A stretch of 64,000 nt of DNA, from NCBI RefSeq assembly GCF_000471905.2, contig NW_006494789.1:5875652-5939651 (forward strand), read 5' to 3'. Positions 11,137 to 22,790 of the stretch are shown in pieces (the first letter of the stretch is position 1; the number at the start of each line of letters is the position of its first letter). The notes below the pieces were generated by a model, which ran no database searches, had not been told where the DNA came from, and saw only the letters and a program-made list of their open reading frames with translations. The translations under genes and the position numbers were made by a program. The DNA is from Amborella trichopoda (Eukaryota; Streptophyta; Magnoliopsida; Amborellales; Amborellaceae).

Positions 11137-11727
11137 GTGATCATGGTATCTATAGTTGCCCTTCTTTATCGCTTGAATCTCACTCGAGCTGTGAGAGACA
11201 AAGCGACAAAGAAGTAGACCCTTACAGTAAAAGAGTTGGGTGGGGGAGAGAATCTGGACTCGTCATCCACGAAGTTATGGCCTCATGAGTGATTATGAGT
11301 GCAATGTGATCATCATTATAGGGGTCGTTCCAACTCCTTTGTTTTTGAAAATTGTTTCTCAGAGCAAGAATGTTTTGAAATCAGGAAGAAAGGTTTTAGA
11401 ACAAATGCTAATGCTGGGTTACGATTTGAATACAAAATATTAAAGTTTTTGAAATGATGAACACCGAGTGAAGATTTCGTTGGGTAGTTTTGAAGGGACA
11501 TTGACTTTGGCCAATCAATTGATTATTTGGGGGATCTGGTATCCATCTTGAGTCAGATCCGGGTCACTTTAGAGAGTAATATATGGTGATTTCCAATGTC
11601 GCCAGTGAATTGTAATTGTCTCCAAATGACGAGAATGGTACCATGGTCATTTACTAACATGTTCCCCTAATAGAATCATCCACTGGGTCCGACCTGTCCC
11701 GTTTGGGCTCGTAAGACATTATCTTAG
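11137..11727 (+). other. Flank of P1 with a conserved long hairpin
   Basis: Non-coding sequence right after the P1 LTR. It opens with an imperfect hairpin at 11163-11212: arms TCTTTATCGCTT and AAGCGACAAAGA, inner arms TCTCAC and GTGAGA. Flanking words TAGTTGCCC and GAAGTAGAC recur around a different hairpin at 63454-63524. The remainder shows degenerate pieces of the 185-bp repeat that follows. Confidence 0.5.
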
Positions 11728-12330
11728 ATCCCTTGAGGGTTGGTTTTGAAATAGTGAATCATTTCCTTGGCTCCATTGGAAAAGTCTCTAGCAGCATTTC
11801 AAATGGCTTCAAATGGTTAAGGGGTATTTTTATCATTTGACAACTCATGGCCCAAAGGAATCTTGTCTGGTCATAGGCCTGCCCTGATCTTGGCATGATG
11901 GGACTCGCTTCTGATCCCTTGAGGAATGATATGAAATGGTGAAGTTAAGGGTGTGGGCGACAGTGGAAATGCCTTTGTCAACATTCTGAATGTCTTTAAG
12001 GCATTCAGGGGTTTTTTCATCATTTGACGACACATGCCCTAAAGGAATCTCCCGTTATCATTGGTCTACCTTGATTTTGGCCTGATGGGACTCGCCTTTG
12101 ATCCTTTGGGGGTGACATGAAATGGTGAATTATTTTCTTGGGCGCCATTGGAAATGTGTCTGGCGACATTCCAAATGGCATTAAATGGTAAAGGGGTATT
12201 TCATCATTTGACGATTCTTGCCCCAAAGGAATATTTCGCCATTATAGGCCTGCCCTAATTTTGGCTTGATGGGACTCGGCTCTAATCCCTTGGGGATTGG
12301 TTTTAAGGAGACAAGGCATGGGATTTGGTG
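11728..12330 (+). repeat. ~185-bp tandem repeat, three units plus partials
   Basis: Unit starts near 11728, 11914, 12097 and 12283 all begin GATCCCTTG-like and run through ATGAAATGGTGAA, CATTGGAAAT, TTTCATCATTTGAC and CTTGATGGGACTCG. Copies differ by roughly a quarter of positions by eye, so the array is old. It is unlike the 3' UTR arrays of the elements in this window. Confidence 0.8.
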
Positions 12331-12639
12331 ATTGGCATTTTCAGCCATGTACTAGGATTCTAGGAATGTCTACTACCTTGGACCATCGTGTTGTTAGAAG
12401 ATTTTGTCTTTTGTGATTCCCCTTTTCGTAGGTCTTGTTTTTTCGGACGATACTTGATGGGACCATTTGCACATATCTGTTGGGGGGTGCCATTAGCAAT
12501 GGCGTCGGCAGCTTTGCAAGTGCCGATAGCCCATTTCGGGTTGGCATATATATGCGAGATTCGGGATGGTGGATTTTGTTGTTCAGTCACTTGAAATTTT
12601 CTATCCATCCCTTGGTATTATCCAATATCCACCTGATGT

Positions 12640-13390
12640 TCGGACAAAGGCAATTGATACTTATGTCTTAAGAGGAAGACTTTCCCATTCATTCCGATGA
12701 TATTTCTTTCCCTCACATTTTCTTGAATCAGTTAGCCCACGATACCCTTGCTGAGGAGCATCATCAAAGGGTTTGAGGGTACTCCCTTATTCCTCCTTAA
12801 TTTCGGAGTGGTATGAGTCAGCCCCGGTTTGGGTTGAATTGGCCTCATCATTCTCAGTACTCTCTTTTTTTAGAGTATTTCGTATGGCTTCATCTCATGT
12901 GAATTTTAATTTGTTAAAGGCATTGGCTCCATGGTTTAACCCACTCATCAATACTTCCTTTCTTCCCATGAGTGAAATCACCATAACCTTGGAGGAATTA
13001 TCTCGGATTTTTGAACTTTGTTTGGTAAAAAATGTGTATGATCCACTAATTGGCAATGACAACCATGCTCCCACAGGTCGCCACTTTTTGCACATCCGAT
13101 TCCCACTGAGGGTTAAATGGATTGATCTCGAGGCCTTAGTTCGTTCCCAAGCTGAGGCCTTAGCGGAGGTTAGGCTCTGAACCCTCTACTTTTGCCTTTT
13201 TGCCTTGCTTTTATTTCCTTCAGGTCGAAATATTGTCTCTTCTACCTTGTTTCCCTTGACAGCCTCCTTTTGGGATAGCAGTGAAATTTCCATTGTGCCG
13301 GCGACCTTTGCTAGCATTTTTTTGGAGTTTTATGATCGGGTTTCCCAAGGAGCTTGGTCGAACCTGATTTTTCTTCACGCTGACCGTGAG
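12640..13390 (+). pseudogene. Plant-mobile-domain (PMD-like) protein fragment
   Basis: The frame at 12773-13180 contains LLKALAPWFNPLINTSFLP, then MSEITITLEELSRIFELCLV. This is the pattern of the plant mobile domain (aminotransferase-like family): a helix ending in W plus a GE-x-T-I-T-L-E-D-like strand. The shifted frame at 13205-13390 continues it (SFWDSSEISIVPATFASIFL, then FYDRVSQGAW). PMD proteins are carried by plant transposons and by host silencing factors. Lack of an intact frame and the surroundings favour a transposon-borne relic. It resembles the antisense gene of M0 at 57.8-61.8 kb in fold pattern only. It ends where the probable M1 LTR begins, so M1 may have inserted into it. Confidence 0.5.
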
Positions 13391-15555
13391 AAAAATTCTC
13401 TCTCAAACAACCACGAAAGCTGCGCGCGTTGGGCGCGTACTCTCATATGTGCAGATAGGAACTAACAAAGAGAGAGTTTTTATGACAAGGGATGTTTCGA
13501 CGCTTACCTCGTCATTTTGGGGTTTGGGACACGCTTGGGCAGTTTTCCCTCGTAGAACAATTATGAAGCCCTCCTGCTGTCTGCCAACACGGTTTAATCA
13601 CAGACTCTCCTCGGGCTTTTTCAACTCGCTGTTTCGTTCTCTCTTGCTGGATGCTACAATCCTCTATAATGATTCGCTCGAATGGGGGCTGTCCAACGAA
13701 AGAACTTGATAAGGAAGAGAGAGATGGTGAAGATTCCCCTCTCCATGCTGATGCTGTACACTTGAGAGATGAGAGTAATCAAAGGATTAGAACCCTCTTG
13801 ATTTTTCGACTCAGGAAGACATCTCTCGAGTGAAGTGAGAGCGTATATGTCTCTCGTGACTCAGCTCAATTGTACGGAGAAGAAGTTAGAGCGATGATCT
13901 GAGGGATGGAATCCTTAGGTTAACTCTGAGGGCTATTGGGTCGAGCGTACGTAGGATAACAAGGTGTTATACGTTACCATAGGTATTGCATCTACGCTAG
14001 AGATACGGCCATGCCTTCTCCGTTGGCACGAGTTACTGTGTGGAGCAAGTAATACGTGAAGAGAGAGAAAAAAGAAAGGAGAGGGAGAGAGGGTTTTGAG
14101 TCGTGCAGTTAGCAAAGGCTAGGGGTAGTTTTCTCTCTCCAAAAAGTTTTCTCTCTCTTTTGTGCTAGATTCAAGGGTTAAGAGCAAAAAGACAAATAGA
14201 AACAAGCTCAATGCCTGTATTTCATTAATGAATGATCCGATCCTTTTACAATTTCCCTAGGTTTATATTTATAAAGGATCCACAAAAGCTAGGTGGATGC
14301 TCAAAACTAAACCGAATTACAATTAAAAGAAATAACAATAACATCTCGAATTTAGGAATAAAGACCAAAATGCCCCTTAAACGTTTTGTGTTAATGATGA
14401 AACCATCCCTCTCTTAGGGGCCTTTCACCATTGCTATATGTTGGAAGCTTGTTTAGATGCTTGTGATGGTGTTTGAGATGATTGATCGTCGTAGTCTGAA
14501 TGCTTGCTTGATTATGAAGATTTTGACATCTTTTGATTGTCTTGCTGTGGATGTTTTCCTGAGCAGTGAAAACCTGGTTAAATCATGAACTTTCTGCCAT
14601 TGCTGCAGTGCAATCTATGGTGTTTCGAGCCTCTATTTTTATTACAGATCAAAGAGGAGACTTCCACAGTTGCTTTGCACCAATTTTTATCCATTTTTGG
14701 TCATTCCTTGAAGTACTTTCTATTTTTCAGGAGATCTCCGAAAAAGTGGATTCTGGCGATCGGGCAATCTTATTTTATTCTTCCTTGGAATTTGTGGTTC
14801 ATTTGACCTTGGATTGAATGCAACAGTTATACCCCAGTTTGTACCCCTTCGTGATATAGTCTCATCGGCACTATCTTTTCGATGATCCGATGTACAGTTC
14901 TCGAGTTTATTGCTTCACAAAGTTTGAGATGCCCTTTTCTTCAAAATTTATATTTTTCGTGGCTTCGAGCTCATATTCTCTCTAGGAAAATCTTGATTCT
15001 AGGTCTCGTGATTAAGCGTGCCATATATCAAAATGAGGTTGTCGAAGCCTATCTCGTGTTCGAATTTGAGCTTGATTCGACTTCAATTGAGTGATGAGTA
15101 GATGTTTGTAGGTCATCTTGAGTGGTGAAGATCATGATCTCCATAATTGGGGACTGTTTTTGGTGAGGCCCCATTGCAATAGTGTACGACTTTACTCTTT
15201 CAAGGTAATTTTAGCCTAATTATTCCTAGGAGGTCTGATTGAGCCCAAATTTGGTCTATAGGGGTTTTTCGATGTTCTGGATGCAACGATGGTGGTTAAA
15301 TACTGTTTTGAAGCCCATATAATAGGGCTATAGTTATAATGTATCTTTGTGGTGTGATGGTACTTTTTCCAAGGTTGCCTAGTGTTAGGCTTATTCTGTA
15401 GTGTTCCCTTGGTCTGGTGGCGTCTTGTGAACTAGCAGGACTAAGTTTTCATTAGATCCCTTTTTATTTGTGTTAGGGATGTAGGTACGTCAAAAATGAT
15501 GTACAACAACTTGACCCGACGGATGTTGCGCTCCAAGTGAAGCGAGAAGTGCAAC
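13391..15555 (-). mobile_element. M1 probable 3' LTR (minus strand)
   Basis: Read on the minus strand, this begins with TGTTGCACTTC at 15555, matching the TGTTGTCCTTC start of the other LTRs. It continues through the block around 15230-15300 (minus strand of CAAATTTGGTCTATAGGGG), as M0 does at 50380. It has a TATA box at 14273-14266 and a following AAT-rich stretch, then a short GA/CT tract near 14050-14160. It is much more diverged from the P1, P2 and M0 LTRs than they are from each other. The 3' end is not defined; I place it near 13390 because the PMD frame ends there. Confidence 0.5.
14266..14273 (-). promoter_or_regulatory. LTR sense TATA box, M1
   Basis: The minus strand reads TATAAATA. 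It is followed at the same distance as in other LTRs by an AT-rich stretch ending in an element-specific purine/pyrimidine tract. Confidence 0.5.
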
Positions 15556-15929
15556 ATTCAAAATGTGATTTGTTGTCAAAGTTCATCTTTCGAATCCTTA
15601 CCAGGACGTGTTTATTCCTATCAACAAAATATTTTTTTTCTTCTCGATCACCGGCGTCACTTTGATCCTTGAGGGGGAGATCATGTTAAGCTTCTTCTTG
15701 AGGAGCGACCGAAGTGGAGTCTTAGTCATTTGGGGATTTCGCTTAAGGCTCCCTTCCCAATGCTTCTGAAGTCCTTTTTTCCTTTATTGGAGAGCGTGCT
15801 GATAGGCTGCCTCGTAAAGGGCTTACCATTCCATTTCGACGATGCCTTCTTATTAGACCAGCTAGTGGGTTCCCTTGGTCGGCTTTGCCCCAATCTAGCT
15901 GGAGGGGGATTTTTTTGCTCTATTTCAAG

Positions 15930-16300
15930 GGGATTTTAATTTTTGGCTCTAGGGCCGAGGATTTTGATCTTTGGCTCTAGGGCCGGGGATTTGGATTTCA
16001 GCATTGGGGCTGGAAATTGGATTTTGGCACTAGGGCTGGAGATTTGGATTTTGGAATTGGGACCAGAGACTTGGATTTGGCTCTAGGGCCAGAATTTTGA
16101 TTTTAGCACTAAGGCCGTAGAGTTTTGGATTTGGCTTTAGGGCCGGATATTTGGATTTAGCTATAGGAACGAGAATTTGGAGTTTGGCGCTAGGGCCGAA
16201 GATTTTGGGGATTTGGCTCTAGGGTCGGAGATTTGGATTGGGATTTAGGGCCAGGAATTTGGATTTTGGCGTTGGGGCTAGAGATTTGGATTTTTTTCTT
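15930..16300 (-). repeat. ~27-bp tandem array in M1 3' UTR
   Basis: About thirteen units of 25-28 bp on the plus strand follow GGCTCTAGGGCCGGGGATTT and GGCACTAGGGCTGGAGATTT. It occupies the 3' UTR place where P1, P2 and M0 have the 96-bp array further out, and it is unrelated in sequence. Confidence 0.85.
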
Positions 16301-16329
16301 GATTTTGAAGTTGGCTGAAGTCTTTTCTT

Positions 16330-17036
16330 CTTCTGTAATCAACAACTACATTAACCTGTTTTATTTTAATCCAAGCACCCTTTCGGGTTTTCACTTGAGT
16401 TGGATAGGAGCGGTGCCACAAGCATGGTTTCGCTCACCAACTCTTTTTTGAGGCATTTTTACTCGTGACTTCAAGGTCACGTCCACCTTTTTTATTTCCA
16501 TTTTTACTCATGGAGCCCTTGCAAGTTTTCACTATGCCCGATTTTCTTATTTTTCGGGACACTTTTACTCATGGCTTAATAGTCATGCCCACTTATCATT
16601 TTTACTCGTGGCTCCCTTGCGAGTTTTTGTCATGCCCCATTTTTTCTTATTTTTTTGGGGGTTCTTTTCGGAGGGATCCTATTCGGATGGGGTTTTCTTG
16701 GCACAGTGAATTCCGCAGATGAGATGTCAGGGGATAGGATAGCCTATGCGTCCGAGGAATATATGAGTGCTGATTGTCAAAGTGGGACTCCGTGAGGTGG
16801 GATGCATCCACGTGGAAGCAGGATATTCCCTGGGAAGGCGGGTCATTTTGATGATAAGTTGACTTGTTTCTAGGAAACGTCTCCAAGAAGGCAAATGATT
16901 TTATTGTACTTTGTTGAAAGTGACGCATGGGAAGCAAGACGACGAAAGATTTGACTGGTGATCCTTTGAAAATGATGCCTAGGAGGCAAGGTGGTGGAGA
17001 ACTTTGACTGGCAGTCGATCAAGGCAATTATCGTAG
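16330..17036 (-). other. M1 3' UTR segment shared with other elements
   Basis: Positions 16330-16640 match, in the same minus orientation, M0 51650-51960: the CACTTGAGTTGG, TTTTTACTCATGGAG and GCCCATTTT words. They also match reversed P1 6960-7250. Positions 16650-17036 are a low-similarity continuation with no recognisable gene. This shared block is the evidence that 15556-20689 is the 3' UTR of a related minus-strand element. Confidence 0.55.
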
Positions 17037-17041
17037 TGACA

Positions 17042-19459
17042 TGTGTCTATTAGGTTGGACGAAGCCTTACTCAGACGCCAACACCCTTCACTCTACAATT
17101 ATGCAAATAAGATGGAATGAGCCAACAACTCAGTAAGCAGATCTACACCATTGCATTCCAATTAGTATAACAATGATGACAATATGCAGTGTACACATAT
17201 TCACAAGGTATCAAGTGAAGTCCCCCAACGTACTTCTCAATGCTCTAACAATAATATGATACAAGCAGTTTAATAGACAATGCATAAGTGACAATCACCT
17301 TACTTACAACATAACAATAAAGGCAAGAAATCACAGTTATAAAACTAGTAAGGCTTACTCCCGAAGTAGAAGTTCCATTGCTCAGGTTAAGCCAATCCTG
17401 TCGCTTGAAACCTCTACCCTCATTCGGGAGGGAGGACAATGACAAGTGCGTTCCCTACTACGTAATTCCCTCACACACACATACATATCCCCAGCGCGCT
17501 TTGGGGTTTTTGATAGGCAGTGGCCTTGCAAGACACGACCCTCTCCTTATGCCCTTCTGGCAAGAGAGCATTACACTACCATTGGGTGACCCAATGCGTA
17601 GTGCCCATATAAATTTGGGGGGCACGACCCTCCCAAATACTCACATCCTGACTCCTGTCCTATCAAGCGAAGTTAGTGAAAGATCTTAGCTCCCAGCACC
17701 ATCATTCACATAGTAGGTGCCCATTCACATAACACATAAGCAGCACGATACCATCATTCACACAGTAGGTACCTATTCACATGTCACATAAGTAGTATGG
17801 TACCATTATTCATACAGTAGGTACCCATTCACATATCACATAAGTAACACGATATCATTATTCATATAGTAGATACTGATTCACACATCTCATAAGTAAC
17901 ATAGTACCATTATTCACATAGTAGATACCCATTCACATATCACATAAGTATCACGATACCATTATTCATATATCACATAACCAATATTATTATCACATTA
18001 TGACAATATCAGTACCTCAACATAATAGTAGCAATATCACATTCTGATAGTGGCATATCACATTTAAATAGTATCACTATGACAATACCATAGTTATAGT
18101 AACATTATTCTGGTTAAGCCTTATCGCTCAATTTCTTGCCATCAAGGGCAAAGACGTGCGCTTACCATTAAGGTCATAACTTTTGGGCCATTTAGAGTTT
18201 GAAGACAGTTCCAAAATCAATTTTGTCGTAAACACACCTAAATTTCAAATGGGCATGGTTTAAAGACAGTAGGACCCCGTTTAGCCTCTTTAAGGTTCAA
18301 AGAGGTGAAGGTTTACTAGCTGCACCCTGCGGTGCACAGGGGATAGCGACATACCCTGCTTCATATCATTATAACTCCCAAACTGTGGAGCAACTTGTGA
18401 TGGTGTCAAAATCAAAGTTTAAGCCAAGACGTATATATTTATAATAAAACTTATTTGGAAGCATGTGGATCCAATTTGGTGGTTCAAAAATTAGTGCCAA
18501 ACAAGGTGATGTTCTGAAGTTTATGAACACTACCGACAGTGACATACCTTCATAAAACGAAGTATAACTTTCAATATAGGAAAAATTTCGAAATAGTTTA
18601 TTCTTGAAAATTTTATCTCATTCAAATTTCTTCCAAATGGCTGTGGTTTTACCTAAAATGAACTCCTTTTGGTTAGTTAAACTCAGTTACTACAGTAGTA
18701 TTAGTGAAACATCTAGAAAATAGTCAACAGTGATATACCCTCTTAATTTGAAACATAACTTCATTTTCATAAAGGATTTCAGCAGTGGGAAAAGAAAAAA
18801 AGTTTACTAGACTCACTTTTCTTTCTAATGGCAGCTATTTGAGGTTAATCGGACCTTGTTTGACAATTCAAAAGTCCCTTTCAAGAACATACATATTTCT
18901 AGAATTTCATAGTAGCATATGACATATTTCAAGAACACATCCCATAACCTTCATTCCATGGTAAAGGACATGATAACAACCATCCTCTCACAATATACAC
19001 TCACAAGACGCATTTCTTACATGATCTAAGAATCATATATTCATTCTTAGCATCCACTTCCATTATAGAACAAAAATCCCAAATTTCAGTGAATAAGGCG
19101 TAAGGAATTTCTACATCACTCACACATTCATTACTCATCCTACAAGCATAAAGATCATGCATCCTTATGACTATAATGTAATGGTGATGGATCCACTTAC
19201 ATAAACAACAATGGTTCCTTCTCGAATCCTCTTCTCACAGCTCTCATCTGCCTAATAATGGCTGCCCTCCAATAGTAATTTCTTCAAACCTTGTGTCTTA
19301 GAGAGAGATGAAGTAAGAATGAGTGGCGTGGGTGAGAGAAGAGGCTTAAGCACTCTTATATTTGAAGTGGCTGACCAAGTGTCACCAAGAGGCTCAAAAT
19401 CTGGACAAGTGGCTCTCAAATCAGCATGCATTTAACAAGTGGCACTCATAATCCATGCA
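17042..19459 (-). mobile_element. Candidate solo LTR inserted in M1 3' UTR
   Basis: This 2418-bp block interrupts sequence that is contiguous in related elements. On the minus strand it starts TGCATGGATTATG and ends AATAGACACA (TG...CA). The flanks are TGACA (17037-17041) and TGTCA (19460-19464), a one-mismatch 5-bp target duplication. Near its minus-strand start is a TATA-like ATATAAGAG at about 19350, followed by leader sequence. No internal gag or pol is present. The promoter layout and a GAGTTGTTGGCTCATTCC word near the end recall Tekay/Del chromovirus LTRs, but I am not certain of the family. Confidence 0.5.
17700..17990 (-). repeat. 52-bp tandem repeat inside the candidate solo LTR
   Basis: About five and a half units of 52 bp, each on the plus strand containing CATTCACATAGTAGGTACC and ACATAAGTAACACGATACC-like words. 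Later units decay into AT-rich sequence to 18090. Confidence 0.85.
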
Positions 19460-19464
19460 TGTCA

Positions 19465-19720
19465 GAAACACAGCCGGCGCTACGAACACAACGACACATA
19501 GCCGACGTTGGTCCATCCTTTCTTCACAGCCGGCGCTGCACACTCAACACAGTCGGCACAGGTCTCTTCACAGCCGGTGCTGCACACAACACAGCTGGTG
19601 CTGGCCTCTTCATAGCCGGCGCTGCACACAACGTAGCCGGTGCTGGTCTCTTCACAACCGATGCTGAACACAACACAACTAGCATTGCACACTCAACACA
19701 GCCGACGTTGGTCTTTTCAC
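19465..19720 (-). repeat. CAGCCGGCGCTG repeats, M1 3' UTR
   Basis: About nine copies of an ACACAGCCGGTGCTGG-type word, spaced at 25-40 bp. It is the same word family as the 3' UTR repeats of P1 and P2 and the M0 LTR hairpins. This links 19.5 kb to the M1 3' UTR across the solo-LTR insertion. Confidence 0.7.
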
Positions 19721-19739
19721 TATCCTTCCTTCCTCCTTA

Positions 19740-20260
19740 TCCCACCATGCACTCTAACTGGCCGGGAAAAATCTGGGTCGTCATAGTGGGTTTGTGTCTT
19801 CAAGTCCCTACTGTTTGCTTGCGATCCCAAGAACAAGGTCTGAGGCTACGCGTCAGGTTCTGAGGGATTGTGATGGTGTTCGCCTTCCCATTATCATCTT
19901 CATGATGTTGGGTCAGATGGATGATTTGGTCCACTTCAACATTCAATTTTGGGTGGACTACCAACATGTCAAGCGGGAGATTTCCTGCTTGGCTCTTCTC
20001 TTGTGGCTGCTCCCCTAATCACCGCCTGGTTCTTTGCCTCACTTGAGGGTGGAATGACACAAGAGGTTTTTATCATTCTTTTCAAGCTCCATTTTTTAAA
20101 AAAGAATGATCGATCGTCTTAGAAGACACGACCATTTTTAGAAGGTGGAAATGGATTTGGAGACCATGTCTCCAGGAGAGAGACTCATTTCAGAACAGAC
20201 TTCTACTTTGCAATCAATGCTTTGTAATCACACCTTTGTTCATGAAATAAAAAAGTCTTT
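19740..20260 (+). pseudogene. M1 antisense ORF 3'-end remnant
   Basis: The plus strand (antisense to M1) has short open stretches at 19740-20090 and an AATAAA at 20246-20251 in the context TCATGAAATAAAAAAG. The last base lies about 440 bp from the M1 pol end. P1 and P2 have an antisense AATAAA in the equivalent place. No domain is recognisable and I see no TATA box upstream, so only the transcript end is supported. Confidence 0.35.
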
Positions 20261-20689
20261 CCTTTTGGCTTGCATCCTCCTTTTCTTGTGATTTGCGCTT
20301 CCTTTCCTTTTCGTGGTTTGCTTTGCTCCTCTTTCCCTTCTGTACTTGGTTCTTTTCCCCTTCTTGGTGGAGAGCATAAAGAATGGACTTAGGGGACTTG
20401 TTTTTTCCCCAAGTGGCGTGTGCAGACCATCTGGCTTGGATGGTTCGAATGCCTTTTCAGGTTTTCATTCAAACCCTTAGGGTGCATGCTATTTCTGGTT
20501 TTCATGAAGACCCCACTTCCTCTTTTTTCTTTTTCTTTTTGGCGGTGGATTTTAAGGCCATGCCACCGAGACCATGGGTGGCGTAGTTTTATTGTTGCAC
20601 TGTCAGGACATGCGCTAATAGTTTAGCGGTCGTGTAGCTTGGACCTTAGCTTTGGGATAATACTTTTTCAAATATCTCCCATTAACTAG

Positions 20690-21328
20690 TGGCATGGCCT
20701 CTTATCCTTCAGAATTGACCGGGACGTGGGCTCCATTGGGAAAGGCTTTTTTCACCACAAATGGGCCTTCACATTTTGGTTCGAATTTTCCCTTAATTCG
20801 ACCGTGAGCGATAATAGGTCTTGTTATTGCTAGGACTAGTTCTTGTTTCACGAATGATATTATTTTGTTCGATTTGTCAAAATCTCGTTGCATACGATAC
20901 TTGTAAGTCTCAAGGCTCTGTTGTGCTTGCAACCTCTTTGCATCAAGTGTGTCTAGTTCTTGATAGCGGAGGTTAACCCATTCTTCATTTGTCATTATGT
21001 AGTGGAGGGCTATCTTCAGGGAAGGCAATTGAATCTCTAGAGGCAACACAGCTTCACCCCCATATACCAGAGAGTACGGGGTCGGCTGAGTGGGGCCTTG
21101 GGCTGTGATGCAATAAGCCCATAGAATTTCATCCATGCCAATCTCTTTTAGTATTGGAAAAAAACTTTCTTATAATATTGCAAAGACTCTTCTAAAGAGT
21201 TTCGACAAGACCATTAGCTCTTGAAAGGTACATGGTCGAGTATTTCCTTGTAAGCCTGAACTGATCAACCAGTTAGTCAATTTGATTACTTCAAAATTGG
21301 GGCTGTTTTCAGAAATGATTTGGTCAGA
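20690..21328 (-). pseudogene. pol: M1 integrase C-terminal piece
   Basis: The minus strand starts at DQIISENSPNFEV (second catalytic Asp changed to Glu, DNGPQF to ENSPNF). It continues through a frameshifted core and, from 21136, a long frame (ILWAYCITAQGPTQPTPYSL, then GGEAVLPLEIQLPSL, then the KRPIIAHGRIKGKFEPKCEG tail). It ends in a shifted frame with LKKYYP at about 20660. It begins exactly where the integrase piece at 41876-42134 stops, so the two are one gene split by P2. The Glu of the DDE triad would lie near 21210 (ANGLVETL). Confidence 0.85.
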
Positions 21329-22119
21329 TGCAAAATAAAGGAGAAGCTGGTCAATAAAGCCCTGACATACAGTGAAGTTTTTAGTAGTATCAGAATAGTC
21401 TCGAAACAAGTTAGAATATTGCTAAAGACTTCAAAAGACCACCGATGAAGATTTTTTACAATCCGACATGTCTAAGGCAGTGCAGAAAAAGAAACAATTT
21501 CAAAAACATCCACCTCTAGCATCCTGAAACAGACTCCATAACTAACACTCTATTTTTGGTGCTTCAAAATGTTGTGAGACCATCGCCATTAGATCCGACG
21601 CGGTCGAAAAACTCTAGGGAATAAGTTTTGGATTAAATAGATGTTTCAAGACAAAGTTATGGGTGAAACATTAAAATAGGGTAGACCACACACTATGCTT
21701 GTGCGGCCTCCCTGTCCCAATCTCTATTAAAGAAGATTAGTTTGCAGAGTTAAGAGCAGTAAATTCAGAAATTCATATCTCATTTGTTCAGAGTCGGATC
21801 ACATTCAAATTTTGTGAGCGTGTTCGTCTTGTCAAGACGAGCGTTTTGATATGTGCTATGCCCCTGATGATGCCCGAGTAGGGAGAAAAGCTAGGGAGAA
21901 GTTGGCTATTCGTGAAGACGCATACAGGAAAATCATAAGTTGCACAACCCACTCGAGCGGCCAAATCACAAGGCTCGCATATCCAATCGACGCGAAATTA
22001 GTTCCATCGCATATGTAAGGTCCGATGTATGTCTGGTCCGAACCTCGCACATGATGAATGGTTGGATTCCACACACGAAGGCATCGAAGTTGCTACAGAT
22101 TTTGACTGCCAGAATTCAA

Positions 22120-22790
22120 GATATTCCTCCTCTCTTCTCTCTCTTTCTCTCCCCTCCTCTCTTCTCTCTTTCTCTCTCCTCCTCTCCTCTCTCTTCCTCT
22201 CTCCTCCTCTCTTCTCTCTATTTCTCTCTCCTCTCTTCTCTCTCTCTCATCCTCTCTTGTCTCTCGTCCTCTCTTCTCTCTTCTCTCTCCTCTCTCATAC
22301 TCTTCTTTCTTTCTCTCTCCTTTCCCTCTTCTCAGTGTCTCTCTTTCTTATTCTTTCTCCCTCTGTCTCTCTCCTCTCTATCTTAAACATGCACAACAAT
22401 AACCATCGCCGTGTGTGTGTCTCTTTCTCTCTCATCTTCTTCTTCTTTCTTTCTCTCCCTTCTTCTGCTTTTTATCTTTCTCTCTCTTCACTCAACATGC
22501 ATGGTAGTGGGCCATTGTTGTGCATGTCTTTCATCTCCTGCTTTCTATCTTTGTCTCTCTTCACTCAACATGCATGGTAGTGGGCCATTGTTGTGCATGT
22601 CTTTCATCTCCTGCTTTCTTCTCTCTCTCTTTCTTTCCATATTCATCTTTCATTCTTTCCTAATCCTTCATCTCTTTCTTGATCTTCTTTCTTCAATTTC
22701 CTTTTCTCTCTTCTTTCCTTCCTTTCTTTTCCTCTCATTCTTAATCTCTCTCTTCTTTCTCCCTATTATTTTCTTTTTGTCTCTTCTCCA
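22120..22790 (+). repeat. Pyrimidine-rich tract, P2 5' LTR
   Basis: CTCTCTCCTC-type low-complexity sequence. It is interrupted at 22493-22610 by a duplicated ~75-bp unit with ATGCATGGTAGTGGGCC. A second Py-only run lies at 23815-24250. Open frames here are compositional. Confidence 0.85.

Noticed and set aside
11240-11443. Small open frame after the P1 LTR
   Set aside because: No similarity to any family I know; length expected by chance in AT-moderate sequence.
17378-17689. 103-residue open frame near a 52-bp repeat
   Set aside because: Lies inside the solo-LTR-like insertion, has no domain, and the opposite strand is the element's sense strand.
19426-19863. 145-residue frame with Ala/Gly/Thr repeats (GAAHNTAGAGLF)
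   Set aside because: It is a translation of the CAGCCGGCGCTG 3' UTR repeats; other copies of the same repeat do not keep the frame.
21320-21340. P2 LTR starting at TGCAAAATAAAGG as a true terminus
   Set aside because: P1, P2 3' and M0 share about 80 more bases upstream, to TGTTGTCC behind a purine-rich stretch. The missing target duplication also suggests the outer end was deleted. It remains possible.
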